A stretch of DNA of 64,000 nucleotides. Source: Acidobacteriota bacterium (lineage in GTDB: Bacteria > Acidobacteriota > Thermoanaerobaculia > UBA5066). The notes under the pieces were generated by a model. It was not told the origin of the DNA, made no database searches, and saw nothing but the letters and a program-made list of their open reading frames with translations. Below are positions 57,112 to 64,000 of this stretch, one piece after another. The stretch spans positions 1 to 64,000 of the forward strand of contig RHKY01000041.1 of assembly GCA_008363385.1 (NCBI GenBank). Reading direction: 5' to 3'. The translations under genes and the position numbers were made by a program. Every line of letters starts with the position of its first letter. Position 1 is the first letter of the stretch.

Positions 57112-58473
57112 TCAGCCCCTCCGCGCGATCAGGAGGTGTGCCGGGCCGGGGAGGCGGACGCGCTCGACGGAGGAGAAACCCGCCTCCTCGAGCCACGCCC
57201 GGTACTCCCCCTCCGACCAGCTCGCGCCGTCGCGGGTCCCGACGAGCATGTTGACCGAGAAGAGCGCGGCGCTCCTCGGGCCGGCCTTGTCCTCGTCGAG
57301 GAGGAAGTCCGAGACGACGAGGCGTCCCCCGGGGCCGAGCGCCGCGTGGCATCGGCGGAGGAGGTCGCGGTTCTCGTCGGGGCCGAGCATGTGGCAGATC
57401 GCCGAGAGGAGGACGAGGTCGTAGTCGTTCCCGAAGTCGTCCGCCCGGAGGTCGCCGGTCCGCGTCGTCACCCGCCCCGTGAGCCCCGCCGCGCGGACGT
57501 GCTCCTCGGTGATCGGGAGGACCGGCGGGAGGTCCAGGACCTCGGCCGCGAGGTCGGGGCTCGCCTCCACGAAGGCGATGGCGTAGGCGCCCGAACCGCC
57601 CCCCACGTCCAGCATCCGGCGCACCCCGTCCGTGCCGACGGCCCGGACGACGTGCGGTGCGCGCTCGGAGGCGCCCCGGTGCATGGCGGCGATGAACGGG
57701 CGCGTCCACCCATCGCCGCGCGAGGCCATCTCGCTCGCGTCGGCCGGCTTCCCCGTCCTCACCGATTCCGTCAGGTGGGACCAGCGCTCCCAGAGGCTCG
57801 ACTGGTGGAGGAGGGCGGCCCGCGCGTCGTCGCGGCTCCCGGCCGTGAAGTACCGCCGCGTCACGGGGGTCGGCTCGAAACGGCCGTCGGCCTTCGCGAG
57901 GAGCCCCATCGAGGCGAGCGCGTTCAGGAGAGTCTCCGTCCCGCGCGCGTCGGCCCCGATCCGCGCGGCGACCTCGCCGGCGGTCGAGCCCTCGCTCGCG
58001 GCGGTGAAGACGTCCAGCTCGAGGGCCGTCAGGACGACCCGGCTCTCCTGGAAGCCGCGGACGAGCTGGTTCAGGTCGTCGGGGAGCGTCCCCGCCGCGT
58101 CGCGGGCCCGCTGCGCCGCGAGGAAGCGGTCGCGGTTCCCGCGGATCTCGGCCGCGACGAGGGCCGGGTCGGCGTTCATCAGGCGCGCGACGGGGCGCCC
58201 CTGCCGGAAGTGGCTCTCGACGATCTCCGGGACGTCCGGGGGCAGGACGCCCGAGTACCAGGTCCCCTCGGGGTAGACGACCACGTTCGGACCCCGCTCG
58301 CAGAGGCCGATCGACCCGCAGGCCGTCACCTGCACCTCGTCCGCGAGCCCCCGCGCGGCGACCTCGCGCCGGAGGGCCTCCAGCGTCCGGCCCGAGCCGC
58401 GCGCCGCGCACCCGGGGACCCCCTCCGGCTTCTGCTGGTCGCAGACGAAGACGTGGAGACGGAACGGCTGCAT
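57112..58473 (-). CDS. Thioredoxin-like [2Fe-2S] ferredoxin fused to O-methyltransferase
   Basis: 453 residues. The first ~100 are a thioredoxin-fold ferredoxin with Cys 11, 22, 52 and 58 (HVFVCDQQ, ACGSIGLCERGPNVVVYPEG). A linker with DPALVAAEIRGNR follows, then a methyltransferase dimerisation winged helix (about 160-230) and a class I SAM domain with MLDVGGGSGAYAIAF (about 285), LDLPPV, and LLSAICHMLGPDEN; the His may be the acid-base residue of O-methyltransferases. The frame is open a little further upstream, but GAGGAGG precedes ATG 58473. GAGAAT (58511-58516, minus) may be its -10. Confidence 0.88.
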   Translation of the reverse strand: MQPFRLHVFVCDQQKPEGVPGCAARGSGRTLEALRREVAARGLADEVQVTACGSIGLCERGPNVVVYPEGTWYSGVLPPDVPEIVESHFRQGRPVARLMNADPALVAAEIRGNRDRFLAAQRARDAAGTLPDDLNQLVRGFQESRVVLTALELDVFTAASEGSTAGEVAARIGADARGTETLLNALASMGLLAKADGRFEPTPVTRRYFTAGSRDDARAALLHQSSLWERWSHLTESVRTGKPADASEMASRGDGWTRPFIAAMHRGASERAPHVVRAVGTDGVRRMLDVGGGSGAYAIAFVEASPDLAAEVLDLPPVLPITEEHVRAAGLTGRVTTRTGDLRADDFGNDYDLVLLSAICHMLGPDENRDLLRRCHAALGPGGRLVVSDFLLDEDKAGPRSAALFSVNMLVGTRDGASWSEGEYRAWLEEAGFSSVERVRLPGPAHLLIARRG

Positions 58474-58547
58474 GGGGCCTCCTCGGCGGGCGGGCGCCCG
58501 CTCCGGTGGCATTCTCCGACGCCAGACCCTTCCCCGAGGAGCCGCCG

Positions 58548-59255
58548 GTGACACCAGTGTCCCGCGTCTCCCTGCCTCCCTGCGCCGCCGCGCTCCTGGC
58601 GCTCGCGGCGTGCGGGCCTGCCGTCCCGGGGGACGGCTCGATCCGGCTCCAGGTCTCGAACCCGGCGGGCGCCAGGCTCTCGCTCGTTGCGGCCGGCCGG
58701 GACCTCGACGACCTGAGACCGCTTCCCGACCCTGGGTCCGGCGCCGCGCTGCCCGCCGGGCGGTACTTCCTCGAGGCGAGGACCGCGCGGGCCCGCCTCT
58801 TCTACCCGATCCCGCTGGAGGGGTTCCGGGTGGGGCCGGACGCGGGGGGCACCTTCGCCGTCACCGTCCGGGAGAACGTCGCCGGGGCCCCGCCCCGCCT
58901 CGCCGAATCCGACCCGGGGTTCGTCTTCGTCCCCGCCGGCAGCGAGGCGCACTTCGTCTGGCAGGCCGCGTTCTTCCTCGCCGAGCTCGAGGTGACGAAC
59001 GGGGAGTTCCGGCGTTTCCTGGACGCCCCCGACGGCTACGCGAGCCGCGAGAGCTGGACCGCCGAGGGGTGGGCCTGGCACGAGCAGGTCGCCTCGCGCG
59101 CGACCGCGCTTCTCCGGCCCCCCGACCCCGGGAACGGCCGGTTCGGCGAGGACGATCTGCCGGTGGCCCTGGTGAACTGGTACGAGGCGAACGCCTACGC
59201 GCGCTGGCTCACGCGCCGCTGGGGCGGCGGGAAGTGGCTCTTCCGGCTGCCGTGA
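58548..59255 (+). pseudogene. Lipoprotein with truncated formylglycine-generating-enzyme (FGE-sulfatase) domain
   Basis: From GTG 58548 the product is 235 residues with a lipobox (LAAC). The frame extends to 58506, but GAGGAGCCGCCG before 58548 and the signal peptide favour the later start. The first ~90 residues are beta-rich. The FGE fold begins FVFVPAGSE, AELEVTNGEFRRFL and DLPVALVNWYEANAYARWL, but the chain stops at KWLFRLP. Relatives continue TEAEWE and ~120 more residues carrying the catalytic Cys. The stop is followed at once by the terminator of the next, opposite gene, so the end is missing. Confidence 0.75.
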
Positions 59256-59261
59256 AGACGG

Positions 59262-59305
59262 CCCGGGCCGGCGCCTCCGCCCTGGCGGAGGGGAGCCGGC
59301 CCGGG
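59262..59305 (-). terminator. Strong hairpin terminator
   Basis: An 11-bp outer stem (CCCGGGCCGGC/GCCGGCCCGGG) and an 8-bp inner stem (CCTCCGCC/GGCGGAGG) sit directly after the stop of the minus-strand Tyr/Gly-rich gene. Confidence 0.7.
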
Positions 59306-59312
59306 CGTGACG

Positions 59313-59786
59313 TCAGCGGTGGCGGCCGCCGCCGTGGGAGCCGCCCGAGCGGCCCGGGCCGCCGTGGGAGTGGCCGCCTCCGCCGGGGCGCCCACCGCCG
59401 TGGTGCGGCGAGTACCCGCCGCCCCGGTGGGGCCGGCCGTGGTAGCGCGGGAGCGGCGGGGGGGCGTACCGGTACCCGCGATGGGCGTACCCGCGGTACC
59501 CGTACCTCGGGTAGCCGTACCGGTAGCCGCAGTCGTAGCCGTAGCCGTACCCGCAGTCGTACCCGTAGCACCCGTCGTAGCCGTAGCCGCACGGCCCCGG
59601 TGACGTGGTGTACGGGAGCGGCGGGAGCGGGGGCAGCGGCGGGACGGCTCGCGGGAGCGGAGGGAGCGGCGGCAGCGGGAACGGGTAGCTGCGGCCCCGG
59701 CCGCCCGCGAGGGAAGGCGTGGCGATCGTGACGCTGGCGGCGACGAGCGCCGCGGCGAGGACGAGGCTCCTGCGGGTCGTGGTCAT
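59313..59786 (-). CDS. Secreted Pro/Tyr/Gly-rich protein
   Basis: 157 residues with a signal peptide (about 1-28). A proline-rich stretch (PLPPLPPLP type, about 36-60) is followed by a GYGYD/GYRYGY segment (about 66-105), then a Gly/His-rich tail (HRGGGYSPHHGGGR). The DNA over 59480-59600 has short GTACCCG-type tandem repeats that encode the GY pairs. The two C-x4-C Cys in the GY region could form disulphides. Similar compositions occur in surface-exposed matrix-like proteins, but no family can be named. Confidence 0.75.
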   Translation of the reverse strand: MTTTRRSLVLAAALVAASVTIATPSLAGGRGRSYPFPLPPLPPLPRAVPPLPPLPPLPYTTSPGPCGYGYDGCYGYDCGYGYGYDCGYRYGYPRYGYRGYAHRGYRYAPPPLPRYHGRPHRGGGYSPHHGGGRPGGGGHSHGGPGRSGGSHGGGRHR

Positions 59787-59953
59787 CGGCGGACCTCCTC
59801 TGGCGAGCGTCCGGACCCGGCGTCCGGTCTCGTCCCTTCCGATGAAAGGCGCGTGCCAGCCCGGGCGAGTCCTCGGAAGTGGTCTCCGTGAGCCGCGTCA
59901 CGCCCCGCACGCTCCCGGGTCTCCGGGGAGGCCGGAGACGGGCGCGCGTCGCC

Positions 59954-61336
59954 TCAGCCGCCGTCGCGCTCCTCGAGATCGAGGCCGGAGTCGACCGCGA
60001 GGGCGAAGCGGCCCCGGCGCACCGGCACGAGCCTCACGCCGGCGTCCCGCTCCTCGAGCCGCTTCTTCAGGAGGATGAGCCGGCTCTCCAGGTTGTCGCG
60101 GTAGGCGGGGAGGCCGAGCGACGGGTCGAGGCGCAGCTCGCGGTTCGTGAACTCGCGCCGCCCCTCTCGACGATAGGCGGTCAGGAGCTTCCAGAGGATC
60201 TTCCCGGGGACGTTCCGCACGAGGTACTCGCCGTCCACGAGGACGCAGTCGTCGCCGCGGTAGAAGACGAAGCGGCGGACGGCCCGCGCGGCCCCCGGCT
60301 CGGCGTCGCCCCCCTTCGCCGCGGTCGGCGCCTCCTCGTCGGGCGACTCGGCGAACCGGTCGATCCCGATGGCGATCTGGTTGGCGAGGACCGAGAGGTA
60401 GTCCTCGTGCCACTCGGAGAAGGCGTGGGGGTCGCGGCTCTCGAAGGCCAGGACTCCGAGCAGGCGGTCCTCGACGAGGAGCGGGAGCGCCAGCTGAGCC
60501 TCCGCGTCCGGCAGCCCGGGGAGCGGCACCTCGGGCCTCACGGCCGAAGCCCCCGAGGCGGCCTGGACCCGCCCCCTCACGGCGCGCCCGTACCGGAGGA
60601 GCGAGTCGACGCCCGACAGCCGCAGCGGCGCGCGCCGCTCCGCCACGGTCCCGATCAGGCCGGCCCCCGGCGCCACCTCCGCCCCGACGCCGCTCTCGCC
60701 GTACCCGCGGCTGGCGATCGCCACGAGGGTGCCGCTCTCCTCTTGCAGGAGGAGGACCATCGAGTGGCGGAACCGGAAGAGCTCGTCGAGGGCGAGGAGG
60801 ACGTCCGACAGGAGGGCGTCGAGGTCGCGCGCGCGGTTGACGCGCGAGGAGACCATCGAGAGGGCGCGCAGCTCGCCGAGCGGGCCGGGCGCCACCTCGG
60901 GCTCGTCCCGCTCCGCCGCGGGCGCGGCCGGCTCGAGGAACCCCTCCAGCCGCTCCACGGAGAGGACCTCGCAGACGTCGGCCGACCGGAGCCGGAAGAC
61001 CCCGGCCATCCCGGTGTGCGAGGCGATCGCCTCGATCCGCGCGGCCATCGCGTCGAAGAGGGGCCCAGACGTCTCCGCCCGGACGAACCGGAGCGAGAGG
61101 CGGTTCGCCTCGAACGTCACCGGGTCGTGCAGCTCGACGGTGGCGTACGGGTTCTCGTCGAGGTTCCGGCGCGTCTTGTTGAAGAACTGGCACGAGATCG
61201 CCACGTGCAGAGGGTCGACGTAGTGGACCTGGCTGATGTACGTGACGTTCGGGGTCCCGTCGCGCGAGCAGGTGGCGATGGCGCACGGGACGATCCCGAG
61301 GAGGCTCCGGCGGAGGCTCTCGAGCGGGACGCTCAT
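59954..61336 (-). CDS. FMN-barrel (PNPOx-like), GAF and C-terminal winged-helix regulator
   Basis: 460 residues. The first ~130 residues resemble a pyridoxamine-phosphate-oxidase split barrel (IATCSRDGTPNVTYISQVHYVD, FNKTRRNLDENPYATVEL). A GAF domain follows (about 165-320: RHSMVLLLQEESGTLVAIASRG, LALPLLVEDRLLGVLAFES). The C-terminal ~110 residues (RFVFYRGDDCVLVDGEYLVRNVPGKILWKLL) match a winged-helix type seen at the end of acidobacterial GAF regulators. It may sense a flavin or redox ligand and bind DNA. Its ATG overlaps the end of the 61812 gene by 4 nt. Confidence 0.8.
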   Translation of the reverse strand: MSVPLESLRRSLLGIVPCAIATCSRDGTPNVTYISQVHYVDPLHVAISCQFFNKTRRNLDENPYATVELHDPVTFEANRLSLRFVRAETSGPLFDAMAARIEAIASHTGMAGVFRLRSADVCEVLSVERLEGFLEPAAPAAERDEPEVAPGPLGELRALSMVSSRVNRARDLDALLSDVLLALDELFRFRHSMVLLLQEESGTLVAIASRGYGESGVGAEVAPGAGLIGTVAERRAPLRLSGVDSLLRYGRAVRGRVQAASGASAVRPEVPLPGLPDAEAQLALPLLVEDRLLGVLAFESRDPHAFSEWHEDYLSVLANQIAIGIDRFAESPDEEAPTAAKGGDAEPGAARAVRRFVFYRGDDCVLVDGEYLVRNVPGKILWKLLTAYRREGRREFTNRELRLDPSLGLPAYRDNLESRLILLKKRLEERDAGVRLVPVRRGRFALAVDSGLDLEERDGG

Positions 61337-61812
61337 CGCGAAGCGGTCCTGGTCAAGGGGCGCCCGGCGTCGGGGCCCGGAGTCTGCTCGAAGACCTCGC
61401 CCGCCTCGACGACGACGGCGCGGCAGGGCCAGGTCGACCGTCGCCGCACGACGGGCGCGGGGAGGCCGACCGCCATGAGCTGGCGCCCGAAGGCCTCGCT
61501 CGCGGCCCGGACGGCCTCGCGGTCCGCCTCGGTCGCCGGGCGGACCTCGAGGCAGCGCCCCTTGACCTGGACGGTCCGGTGCGTGCCCGCCTCCTCGAGG
61601 ACGACGGCGACGGAGCCGTTCTCCCCCAGGTTCGCGAAGGTCCGCGCCCCGCCCGCCTCGGGGACCCAGACGGTCAGACGGCCCGGGGACGGGCCGAGCG
61701 TCACGCCGGCGGTCAGGACGCACTCGGGCCGCAGCTCCGCGTCCCGCGTCCCGATCGCGACGACCGACAGGTCCTTCAGCAGCGCCGCGAGGTCCTTCCG
61801 CACGTTTTCCAC
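61333..61812 (-). CDS. Pyridoxamine 5'-phosphate oxidase-like FMN-binding protein
   Basis: 159 residues with the split-barrel core: VVAIGTRDAELRPECVLTAGV, RTFANLGENGSVAVVLEE and TVQVKGRCLEV. The fold binds FMN or F420 and is used in redox enzymes and general stress proteins. It is coupled to the downstream GAF gene. The GTG start has TAATCT 8 nt upstream. The TTAG site B lies 68-93 nt upstream, in the divergent gap. Confidence 0.85.
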   Translation of the reverse strand: MENVRKDLAALLKDLSVVAIGTRDAELRPECVLTAGVTLGPSPGRLTVWVPEAGGARTFANLGENGSVAVVLEEAGTHRTVQVKGRCLEVRPATEADREAVRAASEAFGRQLMAVGLPAPVVRRRSTWPCRAVVVEAGEVFEQTPGPDAGRPLTRTASR

Positions 61813-61820
61813 GCAGCCCG

Positions 61821-61826
61821 AGATTA
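61821..61826 (-). promoter_or_regulatory. -10 element TAATCT of the FMN-barrel operon
   Basis: TAATCT on the minus strand ends 8 nt before GTG 61812. It lies between the gene and TTAG site B. Confidence 0.45.
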
Positions 61827-61879
61827 CCGCACCGCCCCGCGCCGACGCCGGCGGGGCGCGAGGCCCCGATAGGGACTTC

Positions 61880-61905
61880 TTAGCGTTCCGTTAGGCACGT
61901 CTTAG
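61880..61905 (+). promoter_or_regulatory. TTAG triple direct repeat, site B
   Basis: TTAG at 61880, 61891 and 61902 (11-nt period). The third copy continues as CTTAGCTGGCG, as at site A (46268-46293). It lies in the 181-nt divergent gap between the FMN-barrel operon and the MBL gene, about 89 nt before the MBL ATG. Confidence 0.55.
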
Positions 61906-61993
61906 CTGGCGCCCCCCGCCGCGGCGCCCCACCTTCTCCCCGTCCCGGACGCGAGCGCTCCGGGCGAACGAGAGAACGACGGGAGGACCTCCG

Positions 61994-62788
61994 ATGAATC
62001 CGTACCGCGTCCAGGACGACGTCTTCGCCATCCCGCAGGAAGAGCCGGTCCCGGGCTACGGCGTCCTGCCGGTCCTGTCCTACCTCCTCCTCGGCCGCGA
62101 GCCGGTCCTCTTCGACACCGGCATGGCGCGGACGCGCGAGGAGTTCCTGCGGAAGCTCGAGCAGGTGGTCGACCCGGCCGACATCCGCTGGGTCGTCCTG
62201 TCCCACCCCGACGCCGACCACGCGGGGGCCCTCGCCCAGGTCCTGGAGCGCGCGCCCTGTGCCCGGCTCGTCCTGAACATGGTCTCGACGGGGAAGCTCT
62301 CGGGGTCGATGGCGCCGCCGATGCCGCGCGTGACGTGGATGAACGCGGGCGAGTCGCTCGCGCTCGCGGACCGGGTCCTCCACTTCCTGCCCGCGCCGAT
62401 GTACGACTGCCCGTCGACGGTGACGGTCTTCGACTCGAAGAGCGGCGCTCTCCTCGCCTCGGACGCCTACGGGGCCTTCGTCCCGCAGGCCGCCGAGCGG
62501 TTCGCCGACCTGCCGGAGGCCGCCGTGCTCGACGGGATGTCGACCTTCTGCCGGGTCAACTCGCCGTGGCTCGCGGACGTGAGGCCCGACCGGTACGCCC
62601 GGGCCCTGCGCGCCCACGCCGCCCTCTCCCCCTCGTGGGTCCTCCCGGCGCACCTCCCGGCCGCGACGGGCCAGGAGTTCCGGAGGGTCCTCGCCCGCGC
62701 CGCGGGCCTCCCGCTCGAGGGGCGCGTGCCGCTGCCGGGCCAGGCGGCGCTCGACGCGGCGCTGGCCTCGGCCGCGCGCGCCGCCTGA
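61994..62788 (+). CDS. MBL-fold protein related to oxygen-binding di-iron domains
   Basis: 264 residues. The metal site has H71, D73, D75 and H76 in SHPDADHAGAL, D157 in LLASDAYGAF and H220 in VLPAHLPAATG. The order matches the di-iron domain of flavodiiron proteins and relatives. The bridging-region His usually in an HWPD motif is Tyr 137 here (APMYDCPS), so the site may bind one or two metals differently. There is no flavodoxin domain. GGGAGGACC precedes the ATG. Shared site B with the FMN-barrel genes suggests linked function, perhaps with O2 or NO. Confidence 0.82.
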   Translation: MNPYRVQDDVFAIPQEEPVPGYGVLPVLSYLLLGREPVLFDTGMARTREEFLRKLEQVVDPADIRWVVLSHPDADHAGALAQVLERAPCARLVLNMVSTGKLSGSMAPPMPRVTWMNAGESLALADRVLHFLPAPMYDCPSTVTVFDSKSGALLASDAYGAFVPQAAERFADLPEAAVLDGMSTFCRVNSPWLADVRPDRYARALRAHAALSPSWVLPAHLPAATGQEFRRVLARAAGLPLEGRVPLPGQAALDAALASAARAA

Positions 62789-62794
62789 CCGGCC

Positions 62795-62994
62795 GTGACG
62801 AAGGCGAACGTCCCGGACGCGCTCCCCTTCGTCGACTCCCTCGTGACGCTCGAGATGAGCGGCGCCCTCGTCCGGGAGGTGCTGGAGCAGGGGTTCACGC
62901 TCGAGCGCTGCTGTCGGACACGCTCCTGTCGTGGTTCGGACGGCGCGGCACCGCCCGCGAGCCCGGGAAGGGGCGGCTGACGCCGGCGCGCTGA
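62795..62994 (+). pseudogene. Remnant of a 5'-nucleotidase C-terminal domain
   Basis: From about 62795 the frame reads MTKANVPDALPFVDSLVTLE and LVREVLEQGF, the first block of the 5'-nucleotidase C-terminal substrate-binding domain. At about 62907-62920 a frame change leads directly to LLSDTLLSWFGRRG and GRLTPAR, the family's last helix. The ~100 residues between, and the whole N-terminal metallophosphoesterase domain, are missing. No active product is possible. Confidence 0.65.
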
Positions 62995-63082
62995 CCGGTC
63001 GGCTCGCGGCCCGGCCCGGGATGGGCCCGCGTGACGCCGGATCGTCGGAAGGCATAGGATCCCCCCTCAGGAGGGTCTTTCC

Positions 63083-63505
63083 ATGACCGAGAACACGGTT
63101 CACACGTCCGATCCGGCGGTGGAAGGGGTCGACCGCCGCGCCCTCGTCGAGAAGGCGGCCGCCCTCTTGACCCTGGCCGCCACCGGCCTCCCGCTCGCCG
63201 CGCTGGCCCAGGAGAAGAAGGACAAGTCCTCGTCGGCGCTCGGAGGCATCGTGAAGGGGGTCACGAGCGACCCGAAGGTGACGAACGCCCTCGTCAACGT
63301 CCTCAAGGACGCCCTCGTGACGAAGGACGTCAAGGGCTCGATCGCCAAGAACGCCGCCGGGGTCGTCTTCCCCCAGAAGGAGCAGGGCTTCCTCGACAGC
63401 CTCTCCGGCTCCGACCTGACCGGGATCGCGAAGTTCAAGGATGGTCTCGGCTCGCTCGACACGGGGACCGCCACGGCCGTCGTCAAGGGCGTCCTGGGGT
63501 TCTGA
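63083..63505 (+). CDS. Exported small protein, possible Tat signal
   Basis: 140 residues. The N-terminus has VDRRALVEKAAALLTLAATGLPLAALAQ-like organisation, a twin-Arg followed by a hydrophobic run and an Ala-x-Ala-type site, so Tat export is possible. The mature part is short and helical with repeats of hydrophobic residues (KGVTSDPKVTNALVNVLKDAL, TGTATAVVKGVLGF). No family is recognised. AGGAGG precedes ATG 63083, and TAGGAT (63055-63060) may be its -10. Confidence 0.75.
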   Translation: MTENTVHTSDPAVEGVDRRALVEKAAALLTLAATGLPLAALAQEKKDKSSSALGGIVKGVTSDPKVTNALVNVLKDALVTKDVKGSIAKNAAGVVFPQKEQGFLDSLSGSDLTGIAKFKDGLGSLDTGTATAVVKGVLGF

Positions 63506-63569
63506 GGCCCGCCCCTCCGGGCGGCTCCGGCCGACGACCGGCCGGCGCGGAGGCGGTCCCGTCCGCGGG

Positions 63570-64000
63570 TCACGCCTCCGCGTCGCGGGCGGCGAAGGCC
63601 AGGTCGAGGAGCTTGTTCTCGAGGACCTGGGGCGCCGGGTCCGCCTCCAGGCGGAGGAAGTGGGCTGCGGACGCCAGGAGCGCCCCCTGCGGGACGAGGC
63701 CGACGATCTCCGAGCCGACGACCGGCACGCCGTACCGCTCCGCCTCGGACCGGACCGTCTCGAAGACGCGGTGGAGCGGCGTCTTCTCGAAGTTCGTCAT
63801 GTTGATCGAGACCTGGACGATGCCCCGCGCCTCCAGCTTCACCCCCATCGCCTTGACGAAGCGGTAGCCGCCGGAGATGTGGCGGATCGACTTGGCGATC
63901 CGGTCCGCCACCGACAGGTCGGCCGTCCCGAGATTGACGTTGTAGGCCACCAGCGGCGCCCGCGCCCCGACGACCGTCGCCCCGCCGCTCTCGTGCGGGG
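63570..64000 (-). CDS. Glutamate formimidoyltransferase, C-terminal part (runs off the right edge)
   Basis: The visible 143 codons read LVAYNVNLGTADLSVADRIA, then IRHISGGYRFVKAMGV, QVSINMTNFEKTPLHRVFE and GSEIVGLVPQGALL. This is the C-terminal half of the formiminotransferase domain of histidine degradation, which moves the formimino group from formiminoglutamate to tetrahydrofolate. The frame is open to the window edge (ESGGATVVGARAPL), so the true start lies outside. Confidence 0.9.
   Translation of the reverse strand, partial: PHESGGATVVGARAPLVAYNVNLGTADLSVADRIAKSIRHISGGYRFVKAMGVKLEARGIVQVSINMTNFEKTPLHRVFETVRSEAERYGVPVVGSEIVGLVPQGALLASAAHFLRLEADPAPQVLENKLLDLAFAARDAEA

Noticed and set aside
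59480-59600. Short GTACCCG-type repeats read as a regulatory or CRISPR-like array
   Set aside because: They encode the Gly-Tyr pairs of the secreted protein and have no spacers.

Overview
The window is about 70% GC and densely packed with genes on both strands. It contains no phage, plasmid, insertion-sequence or CRISPR signature. The gene set suggests a free-living member of the Acidobacteriota, perhaps a Thermoanaerobaculia/Holophagae-like lineage. The evidence is an ECF sigma factor of the Sig-70_X6 type beside a Ser/Thr kinase with TPRs, a two-component-type propeller fused to a Hanks kinase, an FG-GAP/ASPIC lipoprotein, and Mla/beta-barrel envelope genes. That assignment is an inference; there is no rRNA in the window to settle it.

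Layout. 1-1.9 kb: the 3' part of a secreted repeat protein with a broken peptidase S74 chaperone tail, then initiator tRNA-fMet with a clear promoter and terminator. 2-9.3 kb: AmpG-like muropeptide permease, an unrecognised 299-aa protein, a small membrane protein, a secreted zinc protease and FadH. 9.3-13.2 kb: a secreted protein, phosphoglucomutase and a beta-barrel. 13.2-19.4 kb: an operon of a propeller/Ser-Thr kinase receptor and an FG-GAP/ASPIC lipoprotein. 19.5-24.8 kb: carbonic anhydrase, an mlaE-mlaF-mlaD-like operon whose ATPase has lost its catalytic residues, a dihaem peroxidase and a broken phospholipase D. 25-30.2 kb: DUF2279 protein, ArnT-like glycosyltransferase, K+ channel and a tandem DJ-1 protein. 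30.3-34.1 kb: kinase-TPR protein divergent from an ECF sigma factor, and a CHAP protein. 34.2-44.1 kb: ICMT-type methyltransferase, S41 protease, histidine kinase, NAD(P)-binding protein, an N-acetylglutamate-synthase-like protein, an EAL protein with a C-terminal photoactive-yellow-protein (PYP) domain, a CHMI-SRPBCC fusion and a TPR lipid- or membrane-anchored protein. 44.2-51.7 kb: 2-oxoacid dehydrogenase E1 beta/alpha, DUF4824/DUF2157 pair, a broken alcohol dehydrogenase, and a NoeA-like methyltransferase with a small membrane partner. 51.8-64 kb: Uup-type ABC-F, ChaN/EreA-like protein, PDZ-Sel1 protein, PfkB kinase, ferredoxin-methyltransferase fusion, truncated FGE-like protein, Tyr/Gly-rich protein, a divergent FMN-barrel/GAF versus MBL cluster, a 5'-nucleotidase remnant and the end of a glutamate formimidoyltransferase.

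Signals that cut across genes. (i) An EAL phosphodiesterase carries a complete PYP domain with the chromophore-binding Cys at exactly the PYP spacing. (ii) Two distant promoter regions share a triplet of TTAG repeats one helical turn apart. (iii) Ten genes have a -10-like hexamer 5-11 nt before the start codon, which suggests widespread leaderless transcription. (iv) At least five genes carry clean internal or terminal deletions that join conserved blocks out of frame; these are either real decay or assembly collapses.
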